Source of the DNA: Agapetus fuscipes
Taxonomy: Eukaryota; Arthropoda; Insecta; Trichoptera; Glossosomatidae
Reading direction: 5' to 3'
Assembly: GCA_951799405.1 (NCBI GenBank)
Contig: OX637343.1
Coordinates: 1,674,001-1,738,000, forward strand
Length of the DNA: 64,000 nt
Shown here: in pieces, positions 23,201 to 33,003 of the stretch
How the letters are laid out: each line of letters starts with the position of its first letter
Numbering within the stretch: position 1 is the stretch's first letter
The notes under the pieces: model-generated
Told to the model about the DNA's origin: nothing
What the model saw: the letters and a program-made list of their open reading frames with translations, nothing else
Databases searched by the model: none
Translations under genes and position numbers: made by a program

Positions 23201-25894
23201 TGGTATAATCAATGACTATTCCTTTATTTTTGCACCACTTTTTGAAGCTAGTGCTTCTATATTCTCCTCCTCTGTCACATCTTATTTTTGACACTTTAAG
23301 GTTAAAATGTGCTTCAGCTTCAGCTATATGGTCCTTAAGATATTCTTCTGTTTCATCTTTTGTCTTAAGTAGGTAAACTTTCAGGAAATGGGAAAAATCA
23401 TCCAGACATGTAAGTATATAGTTTTCACCATTTTCTGTTTCAGGGCTTATTTTTCCACATAGATCTGTGTGGATTATTTCAAGTGGCCTAGTCGCCCTTT
23501 TCCTGACAGAATCAAATGGGCTTCTTACCAGTTTTTCAATTGCACAAGGTTCGCAAATTTGCATCACATTTGTTTTCTTTAAAATATCTGGTACACCCTC
23601 GCACAAATTGGCGAGTTTTTTCATGTCATTGAAGTTAAGGTGTCCCATCTTCTTATGCCATTTCTTTATTACATCTTCTTGATTAACAGTGAGTAGGACT
23701 TCTTCTTCAAAGCTATTTTCATCTGTTTGTTTTAGGTCAACAAGGTAGAGACCGGTGTCAGTCTTTTTTCCTTCAAGTATTATTTCACCTTTTATTTCAG
23801 TTTCACAGTCTTTCATAATTCTTACTTTTTCGTTGTCAAAAATAACAACACCACCTTTGCTGGTTGCTTGTCCAACTGAGAATAGATTTCTGGTCAATGT
23901 CGGGACGTAAACGACATCATTCAGAATCACATTGTCCGATTCAACGGATCCTTGCTGATTTGCCTTGAGGTTTTCACCCTTTTTTTCAACTTTGATATTT
24001 ATTTCTTCAATTCTTTTGGTATTCTTTAAAATTTTCTTTTCATAAGTCATGTGTCCTGTGCATGCACTATCCACTGCAAATATTGTGTCAGCTTCTTGTT
24101 GATTCTTTACAGATAAATGTGTTTCCACAAGAAAAGCAGTTTTTCCTCCATTTCTATCTCTGTTTCTGAAGAAACATTTTTCACTGGCATGATTGTTTTT
24201 CTTGCAGTGAATGCACAGATCTTTGCCAGGTATTGGCTTAAAGAAACATTCATTTTCTTGGTGGTTTTCTCTTTTACAGAACTCACAAATTTTCTTTTTG
24301 CCTTTTATATAATTGATCTTTGACATTTTATTATCTTTATAATTTTTCTTAAAAGTTGTTTTAAAAGCTGCTTTTTCTTCGTGTATTTTTTCTTTTCCTA
24401 GCTTCTCCTCTTCTTTTGCTAGTCTGGCAATTAGATTTTCCATGTTTCTTTCTTTTTCTGCTGTCGAGTCCCATGCTGCTTCAAAATATTGGTATTTTGG
24501 TGGAAGAATTGTCATTATTTTACTGATAACCATTACATCACTTATTTTACTTGTCTCTCCGTCCATTTTGTTAAGTTGGTAGACCATGTTCTGTATGTTA
24601 CTTATATTGTTAATGACATCTTTGCTTTTGTCAAAGTTGAAATTATAAAAATCTTGAAGTAAGGACTGTACTCTTTGTATTGTGTCTTTTTTAAAAATGG
24701 TTTCCAGCTTTTTATACATTTCATTTCATTTCATTTTTATTCCTTAACTTATAGGTTGGTATGAGGCTGACCACCCATACTGTAAAAAATGGTTCACTTT
24801 GCCAATGTTACCCCTGTTTCAGGGAAGGTCGGCAAAAGTTGTGGGGCTTATGTTCATTTGAGGTTTGGATTTTATTTGTAAGTACACATTCAGCATTTGT
24901 AAGCGCGAACTACACTTGTTGGTTTGTGGGCTTACATCTGAGAGCTTTAAATGAATATATCCTTGCAACTTAGATTATATTATATTATTATATTATATAT
25001 ATATATATTATTATTATATATTATTATTATATTATTATATTATATATTATATATATTATATTATTTGAAGTTTCACAATTCACCAAGTGCACTTTAATTT
25101 TTTTGTCCAAGGTTTTCATAATTAGAAATTTTGCTTTGTAATCTTTGACGATCCATTTCTTTACTTCATCAGGCTTGTTATCTTCTGGTTTTATTTCGTT
25201 TCCTTCTACAATATCCAAGAGACCTTTAGCTCCAAACATTATTTTTATCTCGTAATTCCATATCTGGTAAGTAGAGCTATCCCTAAGGATTTGAATTCCA
25301 CTTAGTTCTTCGTTTTCTTCATTGAGAGCCATGTTTGCAGACTCGCACCACGCTTCCACGAAACACGCTTCAACTGTCAACTGTCAACAACGTCGAAGTT
25401 TTGGCCAATTTGTGTGATCGTACTGGGCCCATTACCTTTTGTTATTTTTATTTATTTATAAGTGGATTTGTATTTTATTTAGTTTTATTTATTGAGAAAA
25501 GAAACACATGTTGACTTCTTTTATTTTTATTCCGGAAGTAACAATTTTAATTCTTCTTCTTCTATTTACTTTCATAGACAATATTACCAACATGCACATA
25601 TGTGAGTTACTATTATCAAAATTACATTTTCAACACTAAACATTATCAATATAACTTAATACTTATGTTGAATGGATTTGCACTATAAATCTTCCTAATA
25701 TTGCACAATAATCGTACAAAGAAAACATCGTTGATCGATACAATCGATCAATACAAAAAAATTTGGTTACGATAAATACCTATGTAATTGAGGTTATGTG
25801 AGTGAAACTTACCCTTCTTATAATCACTTGGATAATCCATCTTGCCTTGAGCCATCTCCACCATAACCTCCGTTCTCGTCTTCGATCTTCTCAT
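17253..25894 (-). CDS. Putative transposase, DUF7869-type, four exons, uninterrupted
   Basis: Exons 25894-25813, 20549-19752, 19595-19476 and 19348-17253 (82+798+120+2096 bases) use gtaagt, gtaagc and gtatgt donors and AG acceptors, all in phase 1. Together they give 1031 residues with no stop. An in-frame TAA precedes the ATG. Order: acidic linker with four 63-residue repeats (exon 2); basic segment PDQWKANNKKKLRNTGKRYK; a Cys cluster (C-N-E-T-C-R-L-K-C); an HTH-like segment present as four 18-residue copies; CSLC; then the core FDLQAVLQTP, YCYLWDE, FYTDNCSAQNKN and VGHTQNEGDSVHAMIEKEKK, whose D, D and E are spaced like an RNase H-fold transposase. The C-terminus ends IPKVYWSYNEGLQ. Intron 1 holds the Copia. 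The family is common in arthropod genomes; its biochemistry is not known to me. Confidence 0.8.
18571..18786 (-). repeat. 54-base coding tandem repeat, four copies
   Basis: Starts at 18571, 18625, 18679 and 18733 on the plus strand. The copies look identical by eye. Each encodes M-F-T-H-T-L-D-I-G-H-S-F-L-S-T-T-I-K. Relatives I know of have one such segment, so three extra copies were added in frame. Confidence 0.95.
19770..20545 (-). repeat. 189-base coding tandem repeat, four copies (exon 2)
   Basis: Period 189 bases (63 codons), with plus-strand marks at 19787, 19976, 20165 and 20354. Each copy reads AEEHSPIN/PEEHSPIN-like, then LSxPKxSEDxRTQ, EPGLLLWTQN, NDPTNSEP and MNIQIIS. The two middle copies are nearly identical and the outer two have diverged. 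Low-complexity acidic linker; function unknown. Confidence 0.9.
21069..25332 (-). CDS. Copia Gag-Pol polyprotein, split by an RTE-tail repeat
   Basis: The Gag start (25332, MALNEENEELSGIQILRDSS) runs to about 25062. It resumes at 24719 (YKKLETIFKKDTIQ) and then stays open for 1216 codons. Domains in order: Gag UBN2; two CX2CX4HX4C knuckles (CEFCKRENHQENEC, CIHCKKNNHASEKC); protease FAVDSACTGHM; integrase HHCC (WHKKMGHLN, CEPCAIEK) and core (HTDLCGK, CDRGGEY, LNGKAERMN); RT (DVKTAFLNGDLQEEI, YGLVQAPHQWN, IHVDDGLIIGN); RNase H (YCDADFANDEENRKSTSGY, TTESEYVSA, ADILTKPL). Everything catalytic is intact. Only the nested repeat between Gag residues 90 and 91 would block translation. Confidence 0.92.
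24722..25065 (+). repeat. RTE-tail repeat, copy 2, nested in Copia gag
   Basis: ATTCCTTAACTTATAGGTTGG through TTGCAACTTAGATTATA, followed by a 90-base ATTAT/ATAT run. It splits Copia Gag at an ETSNN/YKKLE junction. The uninterrupted reading on either side dates this insertion after the Copia arrived. Confidence 0.85.
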
Positions 25895-26522
25895 AGCTGA
25901 TGTTTAGCAATTCTACAAAAATCCACGACATTCACAAAAATCTATCACCATTCACGAGAATAACCTCAAAGCTCATGTCCAGTTTAGAGATGCTTACTTT
26001 ATAATCAACCACACAAACAACAATTCCTAATTTTAGTAAAGTCTTATCTCTTTCTAAATCAATATTGAAAGACAGAGAGGTGTCTTCCATTGAGCACAGG
26101 TGTCAGCAATAAAGTGGCTTTTGTTTAGACTGACAAGTACCGAGAAAAAACGTGTGACCTTGCCTGTGGCTCAGTTCAGTACCAGTACATTTCGAAATAT
26201 TCCAATTCATCTTTTAAAGTTGAATGTTGTAGGGGAACATTTCTGAATGTTCCAATACAGTAATATTTTTATGTTAGCAATGCATTCAGTTACTTATCCG
26301 AACAAGCAAATTAGAGGATGTTGGAGTGGCGACTTGACTTGTCCCGATACTGTTTTAGATGAAGAAAAATATAACGAAAAATTTGGCATTCATAACTCAA
26401 AACCGCCTTTTTTTTAAATGTTCCAGTACTGTTCTACACCTACGATATTATGGATAAAAAAATATGGAAAATACACAATTATAGTAGGTTAACATTAAAG
26501 AAACAAAAAGGACAAAATATTT

Positions 26523-28252
26523 TTACATTTTTCCATGAAAAATTTTGAAACATGGATCCACGCAAAGTGGCACCTCGCACCCGCTGCAAATATATTTGGT
26601 ACGCTTTTCGATAGCTTTGGTACTGCAGCACCTGCACCGTCTGTAAGTGCCACCAAGTGTTGGGAGATGCTGCCCAACCCCTGTGAGACGGATTTCTTCC
26701 GGGACTGATCCTCTTTTTTCCAAAAAATGTACAGGACGTCCTCTTCTTTTTCTTGTGCAATAATCACCAATCAGCTGTCGTGCTAGTGATAATCGAAACT
26801 GCAATTGAGTTTTTGATGTTTTGGTTGGTAGCAGCTTGCATCCAACAATAAAAGAATTGACGATTGCCATATCGATCATGCTGTACATTATCCTGTCACC
26901 GACTTCCTTCCCACTTCGTACCGTTCCCTTAGCTGATCGAATCTGTCCACCCCGCCCATCACTCGATTATATTCCGAAACAACTAGAGGGCAAGAAACAG
27001 CCTTTTTTTCACCTTTTTTATCCTTTCGCTGCACAAACGTTGTCTCCAGGTGATTTGAAACGGTCGATAAAAAATGGACAGCTTTGTTATCCATCCATCG
27101 AACGGCAAGAATAATTGAGTTCCCGTTTTGAAATTGGAACTCACCTCGATTTAGTTTCTCTGTATTTGAGGTGAAAATTTGGGGCAAATTCTTTTTGTTC
27201 ACTCTCACCATTCTCATTGCATCTATACCTTTAGATTTTAGATAAAACAGTAATTTAGTGCTACTAAAAAAATTATCAAAAGTGAGTACATAATTTTGAA
27301 ATTCAAAGCCCTTACTTAGATCAACAACTACTTTTTCCCCCAAGCCAAAGGATTTTGAATAATTTGAACCCTTTCCTGTATATATATCAAATTTTAAAAC
27401 AAAACCATTTGTTGAATCAGCCAAACACCATGCTTTATAACCTCTCTTCACAGGTTTCATGGGAATGTATTGTTTCAAAGAAGATCGGCCTTTGAACTTT
27501 ATCATTGACTCATCAATAGATAAAAATGAGGAAGGGCTCATCATTGCTTGAAAATTAGTATTTAGTTAGTCCATCACTCGACGTACTTTGTGCAATTTAT
27601 CATAATTTGGGTCTGATTTTTCTTTGTTTTTTGTATTGTCATTCATATGAATGGTCTCCACTATTTTTTTTAATCGCTTAGCAGTGATTATTTTATTTAT
27701 CGCTGGTACTCCAAGAATAGGGTCAGAGCTCCAATAGTTTTTCAAATGGGGTAGCTGATGAATCCCCATTATTATTAAAATTCCAAAAAAGGCCCGAATT
27801 TCGTCAACATTGACGTCCATCCAATTATTTTTCGACTCTTGTTTGGCGTATTTGTTTGTTTCTTCCACTATAATTTCAAATATATTTTCAAAAGATTTAT
27901 CGAAAATATCGATTTCTTTGGGGTAAATGAAATCCAATTTGGAATTTCCAAACTCTTTTCTTTGGTCGTCAGGTTTTTGAAAATCTTCACAGTTCGATGT
28001 CCATTGAACTTGGGGTGTGACAAATTCTATAATATCCGGTGGTAATATCTCAATAAAATCTTCTGATTCATTTACATAGTTTTCCGTTTGAGGAAAGTGT
28101 TGAAAATCAATATTAGTATTGTCCAGTTCATCCAATTCTTCACGAGCATCTTCGTCGCACTCAGCATCTGAATATTCTTCGTCTGAAGGCAAAGAATGGA
28201 AATATTCTAATATTTCTTCCATATCCTCGAGCACATTCCATTTTTTAGCCAT
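26523..28252 (-). pseudogene. piggyBac transposase, nearly complete, with one stop and one frameshift
   Basis: Acidic N-terminus (AKKWNVLEDMEEILEYFHSL), then IRAFFGILIIMGIHQLPHLK, then after an in-frame TAA (27564-27566) the catalytic domain with D in SIDESMIKFKGRS, D in VLTFDNFFSSTK and the pair in MGGVDRFDQLRERY. A frameshift at about 26890 leads to LARQLIGDYCTRKRRGRP and the C-terminal Cys-rich module RRCRCCSTKAIEKRTKYIC..C. All four catalytic aspartates survive. About 575 residues, normal for the family. Belongs to the TTAA-ended element 16037-31207. Confidence 0.88.
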
Positions 28253-28589
28253 CTAAAAATAAAAATAAAAGTAAATAGTAACATAACAAAAATATTTAAA
28301 AAAATAGTAACATAACAAAAATATTTAAAATAAATTGCACAGAATCTGTACTCGACTTTCTTGCAAAAATTAACCCACTGTATGACGTATGTAAAGCTAG
28401 AATCATCTACCAGCTAATGCCGTTTCAATAAAAATATAATATATCAATAATAAATCAATTTTATTCCACCGCGGTGTGTACCTGCATACTCGCACAATAT
28501 GGATATAGGCATATAAATACTTAAATGAATATAAATATTTTGTTGATTTATTTGAAAAAGTACCAATTACACAAGAAAGATCCTCGACT

Positions 28590-29510
28590 CATAGGTTGGT
28601 ATGAAGCTGACCTCTGTACTGTACTGTACTGTATCCTGCCACCGTTTCATTAGGGGTGGCCGGTACCTCCGCAGATGCGCCTCCACTTTTTGCTGTCATC
28701 ACCTTTTTCATACATACTCTTCTCTTATTCTCACTCTGCAGAATCCATTATTTCGCAATCTCACCTATTTGGTCTAACCATTCTTTCCTCAGCCTTCCCC
28801 TTCCGCGCTTTCCTCTGACATTTCCTTTGTACACTTTCTTCGTTAGTTGTTTATCATCCTTTCTTTCAAGATGTCTGAACCATCTCATCGTACTTTTTTG
28901 TACTTTCATTCTCATATTCTCTTTTATACCACACTCGTTCATCACTCAAGCATTACGTACTCCATCACTCAGTGTCTTTCCAGCCATTGCTCTCAGGTAA
29001 GCCATTTCAACCGTACTTACATACTTTACTCAGCTCACATTCATTAAGCCTCACTTCCACCAACCAATATGCCATTGTGAACCGCCGATCTCATATTCTT
29101 CGTAAGTTTCCTATTTCTTGCAATTCTTCCAATCGTTTTCATTACACTTCTTCCTCTACTAGCGCGCTTTTCCAATTATTTCGTCAATTTCGCATTCGAC
29201 TCAAACTTGCTTCCCAGATAATCAAATTCTTTCACGACCTCCACTCTTTTTTCATTCAGTCTATCTCAATTTTCTCGCATTTCTCAGTCCTCCCAAAGTG
29301 TAAAAAATAATTCACTTTGTCAATGTCACCCCTGTTTCAAGGAAGGTCGGCAAGAGTTGCAGGTTTTATGTTCATTTGAGATTTGGTTTTAATTTGTAAG
29401 TACAAATTCAGCATTCGTAAGCGCGAACTTACACGTACCTGTTTGTGGGCATGCATTTCATATTAGTTTTGAATGTTTATATTTCATTGCAACTTATATT
29501 CTAGATTATT
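28590..29510 (+). repeat. RTE-tail repeat, copy 3, interrupted by an RTE LINE end
   Basis: 28590-28606 carries the start of the repeat (CATAGGTTGGTATGAAGCTG). It resumes at about 29300 (GTGTAAAAAATAATTCACTT) to 29510. Between them on the other strand is the RTE piece described next. The two halves are collinear with the uninterrupted copies. Confidence 0.75.
28607..29299 (-). pseudogene. RTE-like LINE 3' part with (ACAGT)n tail
   Basis: From 29299 down: KRVEVVKEFDYLGSKFES (RT), RGRSVMKTIGRIARN, then 28945-28748 KVQKSTMRWFRHLERKDDKQ and GKRGRGRLRKEWLDQIGE, the C-terminal motif of RTE ORF2. The element ends in three ACAGT units (about 28613-28628), a typical RTE microsatellite tail. Stops and shifts are present upstream of 28945. 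Inserted into the RTE-tail repeat. Confidence 0.75.
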
Positions 29511-30780
29511 ATAGATGGTCATTGAACCCTTCTGTATGCAAACTAGTACTTTGTATGGTGGGTAAACTTTTTAGTTATATTTTGAAAAAGTAACGACTGA
29601 TTATTATTGTTAATTATAAAATTTTAAGAATCACAGCCTTTTATCTATTTTTAACCCTTTGACTACCCAGAAAATTGCTATTACATTTTGTATGGAAAAT
29701 TTTCACTTTGTATGGCGGCTATACTTTTGATTCACTTTTTGGAAAAAATAATGATGGCAATATATAGGTTATTATTATTGTTTTACATTTGTACTACATT
29801 ATTTTTTTATTAACCCTCTAACTGCCGAGAATTTTTCCATTATTTTTTTCTTTTATATGGCAACTCCCTAAACCGAGATTATGATGAAGAAATGATTATA
29901 ATTATTAGATAGCACTATTATATAAATGGATTCACAAAAAAATTATGAAAAATCGTCGGAGCCGTTTTTGAGAAAATCGCATTTTAAATTTTCAGCTCTT
30001 CGGAAGCCATCTTGAATTTTCAAAAAAGTAAAAAAAAAAATATTACGAATTAAAGTCATAAGCTTGTTCTTTCTATCAAATCTAAAACACATTTAAATAT
30101 CTTGCATTTTAATAGGTTTTTGTAATATTTTAGATTTAAAATTTCAGGTCGTGTAAACGGTGCTTTATATTTATTTTTTCAAAAAATTTTTTTTGTTAAT
30201 TTGTAGAAATTTATGTTGTTCATAATATTGTAGAACATTATATTTTTGTTGACCCCTTAACTTTCGAGAAAATCACAATCGTTTGTTTTTTTCATATCGC
30301 AGCCCATAGACACAGATTAGTAAGAGTGTTGCCATAACTAATTTATTAAGTTAAAAATTAATTAATGGCAACTCTGAAAATTTAAGAAATATTCTTGGAG
30401 CCGTTTTTGAGAAAAGTGCAATTTTATGTTTTTTTTGTATGGCAGCCATCTTGAATTTTCAAGTTAGTGTAATGCCATGTTATTCATACTTAATATATGT
30501 CCAAAAAAGTTGATGTAGCCAAAATTTGGTATCTCTAGGTCTTATACTTTGGAAAGTGACACACACACATACATACATACATACATACATACATACATAC
30601 ATACATACATACATACATACATACATACATACAGACGGACGTTTTTGAAAGATAGTGTTTTTTGGCATGTCCTGCACCAGGACAACTCATTTCCGTGAAA
30701 ACCTCGAAATTTTTTTTTCACACCAAATCATAACTTTCTTTATAGCCTTCGGCTATAGCAAGAAAGTAAAAATAAGTAGG
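29511..30780. repeat. Diverged internal repeats with an (ATAC)n microsatellite
   Basis: No coding signal. Recurring phrases: TTAACCCTTTGACTACC (29653), TTAACCCTCTAACTGCC (29811) and TTGACCCCTTAACTTTCG (30249); GAGCCGTTTTTGAGAAAA (29969, 30400); GCCATCTTGAATTTTCAA (30008, 30448). This suggests two to three decayed copies of one unit of a few hundred bases. A perfect ATAC run covers about 30566-30632. Class unknown; it lies within the piggyBac span. Confidence 0.5.
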
Positions 30781-31260
30781 TATGAAAAATTTTCGTCACA
30801 TTTAGTTCCGTGGGATATATACTTCCCACTACTTTGACACTCGATTATAACTGAACGACATGCATATTTTCAAATATTTATTCATCAATGTAAACCTGAA
30901 TACCTACCGTAATAGAAATATAATAGTATATAGCTTAGAAAGTCCTAGACGCTGAATAAAACTTTTTTTTGTGAAAAAACTCCGGATTTTCGACAATTTG
31001 ACACAAAAAATCTCGGCCACGTCCACTCCAAGCGATGTCTTATCAACAACTGACGTTGCTTGTGAAATATTTGGTTTTAAAAAGATTCTAGAGTTTGTCA
31101 ACAGATGGCAATAGTATATTTTAATTGGGAATACCGCTTCCCAATGACTTTTTTATGACATTTCCTTATCTGGGAATACATCTTCCCACGGCCCACGAAA
31201 GGGTTAATATATTTAAGTATATCTACGCCCAGGTATTTTATTGTATCTGCTTGTTTGAGT

Positions 31261-31835
31261 ATTGAATAATAATAATAATAATAAACACAGAATTTGTATA
31301 GCGCCTTTTATGACAATGTGTCACTACAAAGACGCTTGTCCATATGATTGGACGAAGAGGTGAGTCTTGAGACTTCTTTTAAATTGCGTCTCCAAATCCA
31401 GTTCCCTCAGTGTGTCAGGAAAAGCATTCCAGGTCATTGGAGCGACTGCCCTGAATGCCCTGTCTCCAAAAACAGTGTGGGGTCTTCTTGCTGGGACTTC
31501 CCAGGCAGCTGCTTCTTGATGCAGCTGACCTCAGTGTTTGTCCACGCAAGGTTATAGTTGTTGGAGACACCAGCTCCGTCAGGTACCCCGGAGCACTCCC
31601 ACGTAGTGCTTTAAAAGTGAGCAGACCAACTTTAAAGGTAACCCTCTCAGGGATTTTCAGCCAATGCAGAGCTTGAAGGTGAGGAGTGATGTGGCAAGAC
31701 TTTGCAGCGCCATATATGAGTCTAGCTGCAGCGTTCTGCAGCGATTGAAGCCTTTTGAGCTGATTTTTGGGCTGGCCAGCATAGATCGCATTGCAGTAGT
31801 CAAGTTTGGCCCAGTATTGAACAGGTTAGGTTACA
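31261..31835 (-). pseudogene. CR1/L2-like LINE 3' end with (ATT)n tail
   Basis: From 31835: KLDYCNAIYAGQPKNQLKRL, LQNAAARLIYGAAKSCHITP, LLTFKALRGSAPGYLTELV, then in another frame VFGDRAFRAVAPMTWNAFP and FKRSLKTHLFV. These are the classic C-terminal blocks of L2/CR1 ORF2. A TAATAA repeat at 31266-31284 is the tail. One or more frameshifts. It starts 54 bases outside the piggyBac right end. Confidence 0.8.
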
Positions 31836-32010
31836 GTTTGTTTTATTTACAATAATTATGATGAATAATCACTTTAAAATTCAAATTGACTTTAATTTTG
31901 TTAATGGAAAATGGTACAATCGAAGTTTTTTCACTGAGCATTTCACATATGCTTTTGTATTTCTGCAATGTCATAGTAATTACTGAGTCTCTTTTGACAT
32001 CCAGGTTTTA

Positions 32011-32187
32011 GGCTAAGCGCGCACTGCGGTTTTTTTGACGCGCCGCGGATATTCTGTGGTCGGATACAGAATTTTGGCGGCAGCGGCGTAGACACCGCAG
32101 TGCGCGCACTATTTGCTATTATAACAAATACAACGTAAAATGGCGGTGTTTCGCTGCGCGTCAAAAAACCGCAGTGGGCGCTTAGCC
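32011..32187. mobile_element. Harbinger-like MITE (TTA duplication)
   Basis: GGCTAAGCGCGCACTGCGG... at the left pairs with ...CCGCAGTGGGCGCTTAGCC at the right over about 33 bases with few mismatches, flanked by TTA on both sides (32008-32010, 32188-32190). 177 bases, GC-rich for the region, non-coding. Confidence 0.85.
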
Positions 32188-32609
32188 TTAGTATCTTTAG
32201 TTTGGGTGCATTCTCATTGGTGGATCTCGCCATCAATATTGTTAAAATGTCAGTATTTTTTGCAACAACAGTTACTGACAGGTTATTTTCACACAAACTC
32301 ATTGCTGTTTCAGCAGTCAGCGTGTTTGCATCTCATTCAGCTTGGTGTGAAATCATTTTGCTAGCGCTTAGTTTCTCTATCATCAGTTAAGATGACAAAT
32401 CATACGGTTGAGATTGTATATCTTCCCGTATTATAGCTGCTGCTGCTGTAACTATTCTGAGACGCTCTTTGGATTTATCAGATTGTGTCTGTTGGTGCCA
32501 ATTCTTATTTATTATTTTGTCAACCGTTTCACGAAAGCAGACGATGGGAGGTTTCTTAGGACTCCTGCTTATTATCAAATTATGATCTTTTGCTTCAAAT
32601 ACTGAGTGG

Positions 32610-32875
32610 TATATTCATTATCTATAATCTATAATCTATAATCTAAGTTGCAAGCATATATTCATTTAAAGCTCTCAGATGTATGCCCACAAACAAACAC
32701 GTGTAGTTCGCGCTTACAAATGCTGAATGTGTACTTACAAATAAAATCCAAACTCAAATGAACATAAGCCCTGCAACTCCTGCCGACATTCCCTGAAACA
32801 GGGGTGACATTGGCAAAGTGAACCATTTTTTACAGTATGGGTGGTCAGCCTCATACCAACCTATAAGTCAAGGAA
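32610..32875 (-). repeat. RTE-tail repeat, copy 4
   Basis: A complement-strand copy. The tail of three CTATAAT units (32619-32643) begins it on the plus strand, and CCAACCTATAAGTCAAGGAA ends it. Near-identical in its core to copies at 39968 and 51716. Confidence 0.85.
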
Positions 32876-33003
32876 TACGAGTAATAAATGACATTATCCC
32901 ATTAAGAATTTGATACATTCGAGTTCAGATAGTGAATATTGGCATTCTTCATCATTTTCAATCTCTGTACAAAGCTTCTGAAATGCTATATCTTTTTTTA
33001 AAT

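Larger units (their letters stand above)
20703..25635 (-). mobile_element. Ty1/Copia LTR retrotransposon, full length, young
   Basis: Two 196-base LTRs (25440-25635 as 5' LTR, 20703-20898 as 3' LTR) start TGTTGAAAATG and end AAATAACA. They differ at only three positions by eye. Just inside the 5' LTR is GGTAATGGGCCCAG, complementary to the anticodon arm of initiator tRNA-Met. A purine tract (AAGGGAGTG) precedes the 3' LTR. It sits in intron 1 of the DUF7869-type gene. I could not see a 5-base target duplication (AATTT on one side, CTAAA on the other). Gag is split by a nested repeat at 24722-25065. Confidence 0.93.
16256..26444 (-). mobile_element. DUF7869-type DNA transposon with nested Copia
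   Basis: Terminal inverted repeats GTGTAGAACAGTACTGGTAC..(16261-16284) and the complement of GTGTAGAACAGTACTGGAAC.. (26416-26439) match at 23 of 24 bases. Allowing CGATA/CGTAG as the outermost bases gives a 4-base ATAT duplication (16252-16255 and 26445-26448). A CGA reading is also possible. It lies between the end and the transposase gene of a piggyBac. Removing the 4.9-kb Copia leaves about 5.2 kb. Contents: a 62-base array of TIR-like units at the left, a four-exon gene of 1031 codons, and TIR-like GAATGTTCCA sites near the right end (about 26243). A 4-base duplication would suit the Sola superfamily, but I cannot confirm membership. Confidence 0.75.
16037..31207 (-). mobile_element. piggyBac-family transposon expanded by nested insertions
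   Basis: Left end: TTAACCCTTTGGTGGGCAAA at 16037. Right end: the complement of TTAACCCTTTCGTGGGCCGT, finishing at 31207. Both are the TTAA-CCC type of piggyBac. A second shared signal supports pairing them: GTGGGAAG, six bases, TCCCACGGAA occurs near the left end (16170-16196) and in inverted orientation near the right end (about 30812-30836). The transposase is at 26523-28252. Insertions inside: the DUF7869-type element (16256-26444), an RTE-tail repeat with an RTE piece (28590-29510), and unassigned repeats at 29520-30780. Confidence 0.7.

Noticed and set aside
16256..26444. Host gene with a Copia in its intron (no transposon)
   Set aside because: The 23/24 terminal match, the TIR-like array, the candidate ATAT duplication and the location inside a piggyBac all favour a mobile element.
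28656..29310. Several Ser/Phe/His-rich plus-strand frames
   Set aside because: Antisense of the RTE RT fragment; composition typical of reverse reading.
30480..30677. Frame with repeated MYVCMYVC units
   Set aside because: Simple translation of the ATAC microsatellite.
31664..31855. Plus-strand frame over the CR1/L2 fragment
   Set aside because: Shadow of the minus-strand LINE C-terminus, whose motifs are clear.
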